From assembly GCF_000024905.1 (NCBI RefSeq), contig NC_013522.1:1364001-1428000 (forward strand): a DNA stretch of 64,000 nucleotides, read 5' to 3'. Each line of letters opens with the position of its first letter. Position 1 is the first letter of the stretch. The position numbers and the translations under genes were made by a program. Below are positions 60,323-64,000 of this stretch, in pieces. Below the pieces are notes generated by a model. That model was not told the origin of the DNA. It saw nothing but the letters and a program-made list of their open reading frames with translations, and searched no databases. The DNA is from Thermanaerovibrio acidaminovorans DSM 6589 (lineage in GTDB: Bacteria; Synergistota; Synergistia; Synergistales; Synergistaceae).

Positions 60323-61537
60323 TTACATCCCCCGGGACGCCAGGGAGGAGAAGATCTGGATCACGAAGGAGTTCACTATGTCCACGAAGAAGGCCCCCAC
60401 GATGGATATGGTGAAGAAGGCCTTGGGGGCGTGGCCGTACTTTATGGTGACCGCCTGCATGTTGGATATGGCGTTCGGCGTGGCCCCAAGGCCAAAGCCG
60501 CAGTGCCCCGCCGCCATGACCGCCGCGTTGTAATCCCGGCCGTTCATGTTGAAGGTCACGAAGTAGGCGTAGAGGACCATCAGCGCCACCTGTCCCAGGA
60601 GGATCACCAGTAGCGGGCCCGCCACTCCGGCCAGCTGCCAGAGCTGGAGGGACATGAGGGCCATGGCGAGGAACAGATAGAGGGCCACTCCCCCCAACTG
60701 CTCGATCATGGGCATGTTGACTCTGTATAGCCCCGTGAGGTCCGCCACGTTCCTAATGATGATCCCAACGAAGAGGGCGCAGAGGTACGTGGGGATCTTT
60801 ATGCCCTGGTCCTTGAAGAAGTCCAGAAAGACCGCTCCTATGCTAATGGCCAGGGCGATCTGGAATATGCTGACCACCATGGCCTCGGTGGTGGTGGGCT
60901 GGTCCATCCGGTCATGGAGCTCCTCGGTGACGGGCTCTATGGGCTCCAACTGATCCTCCGGCCGGGCCTTGAGGTTGAAGCAGGTTATTAGGGCCCTGGC
61001 CACGGGACCGCCTACGAGGGCCCCGGACACCAGGCCGAAGGTGGCGGCCGCCATGGCGATCTCCATGGCCCCATCGAGGCCGTAAGCCTCGGTGAAGTAG
61101 CTGGCGAAGGTGGCGCCGGTGCCGTGCCCGCCTGACATGGTTATGGATCCCGCCAGGAGCCCCAGCAGGGGATTGAAGCCCGTGGCGATGGAGAGCCCCC
61201 AGGAGACCAGGTTCTGGAGCACCAAGAGGATCGACGCGGTTAGCAGGAACACCGCCACCGCGGGCCCCCCCTTCTTGAGGAGCCTAACGCTGGCCCCGAA
61301 GCCTATGGTGGAGAAGAAGGCTATCATCATTGGGTCCTTCAGGGCGGTATCGAAGGTTATCTCCACCCCCCCGGTCCTGAGCCCCAGGTTAAGGAGGGAG
61401 AACAGGAACCCTCCTACCACCGGGGCGGGGATGTTGTATTTGTAAAGAAACCGGATCCGCTCCACTAGCCGGAACCCCACCCAGAGGAGCATGCAGGCGA
61501 AGGCCAGGGTCTCAACCGCATTAAAAGAAAATTGCAC
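60323..61537 (-). CDS. gltS: Sodium/glutamate symporter GltS
   Basis: This 404-residue carrier has about ten or more hydrophobic segments and the two-fold pore-loop motifs of the GltS family (SITMSGGHGTGATFA near 150; AAGHCGFGLGATPNAISNM near 345). It imports glutamate with sodium. The start is GTG 61537, with GAGGGGG 7 nt upstream; a longer frame to 61630 lacks a ribosome site and lies in the AT-rich promoter region. It is convergent with the sensing operon. Glutamate import fits the nearby organic-acid operon. Confidence 0.93.
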   Translation of the reverse strand: MQFSFNAVETLAFACMLLWVGFRLVERIRFLYKYNIPAPVVGGFLFSLLNLGLRTGGVEITFDTALKDPMMIAFFSTIGFGASVRLLKKGGPAVAVFLLTASILLVLQNLVSWGLSIATGFNPLLGLLAGSITMSGGHGTGATFASYFTEAYGLDGAMEIAMAAATFGLVSGALVGGPVARALITCFNLKARPEDQLEPIEPVTEELHDRMDQPTTTEAMVVSIFQIALAISIGAVFLDFFKDQGIKIPTYLCALFVGIIIRNVADLTGLYRVNMPMIEQLGGVALYLFLAMALMSLQLWQLAGVAGPLLVILLGQVALMVLYAYFVTFNMNGRDYNAAVMAAGHCGFGLGATPNAISNMQAVTIKYGHAPKAFFTISIVGAFFVDIVNSFVIQIFSSLASRGM

Positions 61538-61877
61538 GAAGATACCCCCTCTACTGAAAATAGCCAAAAGGCCCAAGGTAGAATACATAAATCCCAATAT
61601 GGAATCCATACCAATCTCCAATATGCCCAATAGAAAGATTCTTTGAACCTTTCAACCCTGATTGGGTTAAAAATGACCGAATCGAACCGGGGAATTCACC
61701 CCCTCAGCTTCACCGAAACGCATATTCACAGGTCAACCGCTACAGATCGACATACCAACTTCTGAATATTGGGATATAATCCGCGAAGCATGGGGTGCAA
61801 ATTCATGGGATGGGGTTTTTAAATTCCGTTCTTTTATGGTATGCTAAATGTCCATTCAGACCCGGGAGGTGAGCCAG
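61538..61877. promoter_or_regulatory. Divergent intergenic region, gltS and PAS kinase
   Basis: This 340-nt AT-rich region holds no gene. Plus-strand candidates for the PAS kinase are an extended -10 (TGGTATGCT, 61837-61845) and, further upstream, a perfect TATAAT (61775-61780), both with poor -35 boxes. A 10-mer ATATTGGGAT occurs near 61590-61600 on the minus strand and at 61768-61777 on the plus strand. AACCC-N5-GGGTT lies at 61654-61668. These may be regulator sites. Confidence 0.5.
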
Positions 61878-64000
61878 ATGCATCATAGGAGCGTACATGG
61901 GACCGCATCCCCCATGGACATATCCTCCTTTGTGGAGGCCCACAGAGGGATCGTCATGGACTTCCCCAAGGGCATGACGGTGATATCCCCCGACGGCTCC
62001 GTGCTCCTGGCCAACCGGGCTGCCTCCCTACTCATCGGAGACGGCCCCATCTCCTGGAGTTTCAAGGACCTCTCCATCCTGGACCTGATGACCCAGGAAC
62101 CCCTCTCCCCAATGGACATGCTCTCCCAAGCCCTCGGGGGGGATAACGTGGAGGCCAACTGCCTCATGGGGTCCCCGTGGAGGGAGGGGCAGGCGCCGGT
62201 GAACCTTACCCTCTGGCGCCTTTCCTCTCCCACTGGGGGTCCCATGGGGGTCATGGGGATCATCACCGACCTGTCGGACCTGTGGGAGAAGCAGATGAAG
62301 CTGGCGGAGAGCGAGAGGCGGCACCGGGAGCTCTCCACCCTACTCAGGAGCATGTGCGACAACGTGCCGGACATGATATGGGCCAAGGACCTGAACAAGC
62401 GATACATATTCGCCAACCGGGCCCTGGCGGAGAAGCTCCTGAACGCCAGGGACACCGACGAGCCCATCGGAAAGACGGACATATTCTTCGCCCAGCGGGA
62501 ACGGGACTCCCACCCGGAGGACCCCCAGTGGCACACCTTCGGTGAGATCTGCCAGGACTCGGACCTTCTGACCATCCAGGCCATGGCCCCCAGCCGGTTC
62601 GATGAGTGGGGGAACGTGAAGGGCCAGTTCCTCTTCCTGGATGTTCACAAGGCCCCGTTCTTCGATCCCAACGGGGTCCTCATCGGCACCGTTGGTTGCG
62701 GCCGGGACATCACCCGGGAGAAGGCCATGGAGATGGAGCTGACAGAGAGCCGCAAGAGGCTAAGGCTGGCCATGGAGTGCGGGGACATATACGCCTGGGA
62801 CTGGGACGTCGATGGGGGGAAGATAACCCTAACCCCATCCCCCTGGGGGGACGGGAACGGGGACGAGGTGTCGATGGGAGAGGACGACATGCTTTTCTCC
62901 CGGATCCACCCGGATGACCAGGAGGCGGTGCGGTCCAAGATCGCCCAGATTCTAGATGGCTCCAGGAGCGTGTTCGACCACGTGTTCCGCCGAAGAAACC
63001 GCCTGGGTGAGTGGGAGTGGATCTGGTGTAAGGGGGCGGTCACTCAGTGGGATCCGGAGGCGAGGCCCATCCGGGTCACCGGAGTGGCAAGGGACGTAAC
63101 CGACCGAATGGAGGCTACGGTAAGGCTGGAGAGGTCCGAGGCCCGATACCGGGGCCTCTTCGAGGGGTCCCTGGACGGCCTGCTGGTCCTGGGCTGGCGC
63201 AGCTCCGTGATAGTGGAGGCCAACGCGGAGGCCCGGCGGCTCCTGGGCAAGAACGACCCCATAGGGCACAAGGTGCTCCTCTACCCCATATCCGGCGAAG
63301 CGGCCCGGCCCATCTCACCCGATGAACTGGCCCAGAGGCCCACCGCCTCCCGGGTGGAGGTCTTCGCGTCAGTGCCAGGAGGGGCCCCCAGCCCGGTGGA
63401 GGCCTCCGCCAAGTGGATGGAGCTACCCGGGGGAGAGAGGGCCATCCTGGTAACCCTGAGGGACTTGGCCCCAATACTGAAGATGAAGACCCAGCTCCTT
63501 CAGTCCCACAAGATGAGGGCCCTTTCCACCCTGGCGGAGGGGATGGGACATGAGTTGAACAACATTCTTTCCCCTCTCCAGGGCTACGCGGAGATGGGAC
63601 TCTACGGAAACCTGCACCCCATACTGTGCTTCGAGAAGATCCTGGAAGGGGTCAAGAGGGCCAGGGAGCTGACAATGAAACTGATGATGGCAGCCCATCC
63701 ACCAAAGTCCACCGCGGACCTGCTGGACCTGAGGGAGTTCCTGCAAAGGCACCTGTCCATCCTGGCGGAGTCCGCCCCAGATGGGATAGAGCTCTCGTGG
63801 ACCCTTCCCGATGAGCCCGCATGGGCGGTGATCTCCATGGAGCACGCTCGGCAGATCTTGCTCCACCTCTGGTCCAACGCAATATGGGCGGTGGAAGACA
63901 AGGGGAAGGTGACCGTTACACTATCGCTGGAGGAGATCGACGCCACCCAGGCGGCCATGGATCCCAGCCTCTCCGAGGGCCCCTACTGTGTGATCCAGGT
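61878..64000 (+). CDS. Multi-PAS sensor histidine kinase, 3' end missing
   Basis: At least 707 residues are read; the gene runs off the right edge. The start is ATG 61878 with GGGAGGT 8 nt upstream. No membrane helix is seen, so the protein is likely cytoplasmic. About four PAS-type regions follow in series: near 30-130, 150-285 (MIWAKDLNKRYIFANRAL), 290-420 (PAS3-type, RIHPDDQEAV and WEWIWCKG) and 425-530. The phospho-His region reads LAEGMGHELNNILSPLQGY near 555. An ATPase domain has begun (QILLHLWSNAIWAV). The ligand is unknown. Confidence 0.9.
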   Translation, partial: MHHRSVHGTASPMDISSFVEAHRGIVMDFPKGMTVISPDGSVLLANRAASLLIGDGPISWSFKDLSILDLMTQEPLSPMDMLSQALGGDNVEANCLMGSPWREGQAPVNLTLWRLSSPTGGPMGVMGIITDLSDLWEKQMKLAESERRHRELSTLLRSMCDNVPDMIWAKDLNKRYIFANRALAEKLLNARDTDEPIGKTDIFFAQRERDSHPEDPQWHTFGEICQDSDLLTIQAMAPSRFDEWGNVKGQFLFLDVHKAPFFDPNGVLIGTVGCGRDITREKAMEMELTESRKRLRLAMECGDIYAWDWDVDGGKITLTPSPWGDGNGDEVSMGEDDMLFSRIHPDDQEAVRSKIAQILDGSRSVFDHVFRRRNRLGEWEWIWCKGAVTQWDPEARPIRVTGVARDVTDRMEATVRLERSEARYRGLFEGSLDGLLVLGWRSSVIVEANAEARRLLGKNDPIGHKVLLYPISGEAARPISPDELAQRPTASRVEVFASVPGGAPSPVEASAKWMELPGGERAILVTLRDLAPILKMKTQLLQSHKMRALSTLAEGMGHELNNILSPLQGYAEMGLYGNLHPILCFEKILEGVKRARELTMKLMMAAHPPKSTADLLDLREFLQRHLSILAESAPDGIELSWTLPDEPAWAVISMEHARQILLHLWSNAIWAVEDKGKVTVTLSLEEIDATQAAMDPSLSEGPYCVIQ

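Noticed and set aside
1-64000. CRISPR arrays, insertion sequences, rRNA genes
   Set aside because: No regularly spaced repeats, terminal inverted repeats with transposase, or rRNA segments were seen on reading through.

Overview
The window is high-GC DNA, densely packed, with many 1-17 nt gene overlaps and frequent GTG/TTG starts. It encodes a motile, chemotactic, amino-acid-using bacterium. CodY next to flgB, citrate-lyase-type subunits, a GltS glutamate carrier and an anaerobic-type Thi4 together suggest a fermentative anaerobe, most likely a Synergistota member (Thermanaerovibrio-like). That placement is inference from gene content; no rRNA or marker search was possible.

Region 1 (1-25969, minus strand) is a near-complete flagellar/chemotaxis supercluster. 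In transcription order it holds flgB-flgC-fliE-fliF-fliG-fliH-fliI-fliJ-transglycosylase-motE-like-fliK-flgD-flgE-flbD-motA-motB-fliL-fliM-fliY-cheY-fliO-fliP-fliQ-fliR-flhB-flhA-flhF-flhG-PilZ-cheB-cheA. Region 2 (26100-39810, minus strand) is the housekeeping block that precedes it: lepB-rbgA-rnhB-fliK-like-flhB-like-yraN-comM-dprA-small ORF-topA-trmFO-xerC-hslV-hslU-codY. The combined order closely follows the Bacillus subtilis ylqF...codY-flgB...cheA region.

Region 3 (39830-43871) reads mostly plus. A bidirectional promoter drives lepB leftward and a thioredoxin-like plus CcdA/DsbD-like pair rightward. A TPP riboswitch with an unusual two-hairpin insertion then precedes thi4 and thiC, followed by a 54-residue zinc-ribbon gene and tRNA-Val(CAC). 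A minus-strand uridine-kinase-like fusion gene follows.

Region 4 (45646-54713, plus) is a self-contained catabolic operon: a GntR/FadR regulator, an HD-domain protein, two LeuC/LeuD-type hydro-lyase pairs, an isocitrate/isopropylmalate-type dehydrogenase and citrate-lyase-like CitD, CitE and CitF, closed by a strong terminator. The enzymes could interconvert a 2-oxo acid and a 2-hydroxy tricarboxylate or alkylmalate, then cleave it to acetate plus an oxo acid. Running backward from 2-oxoglutarate this would be a glutamate-fermentation route; the substrates are not proven by sequence.

Region 5 (54778-64000) holds signalling genes: a 1362-residue CHASE4/PAS/GAF hybrid histidine kinase, a REC/HD-GYP response regulator (c-di-GMP hydrolysis), a small membrane protein, a convergent gltS, a 340-base divergent intergenic region and a soluble multi-PAS histidine kinase cut by the window end. 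No CRISPR array, insertion sequence, prophage or rRNA was seen.
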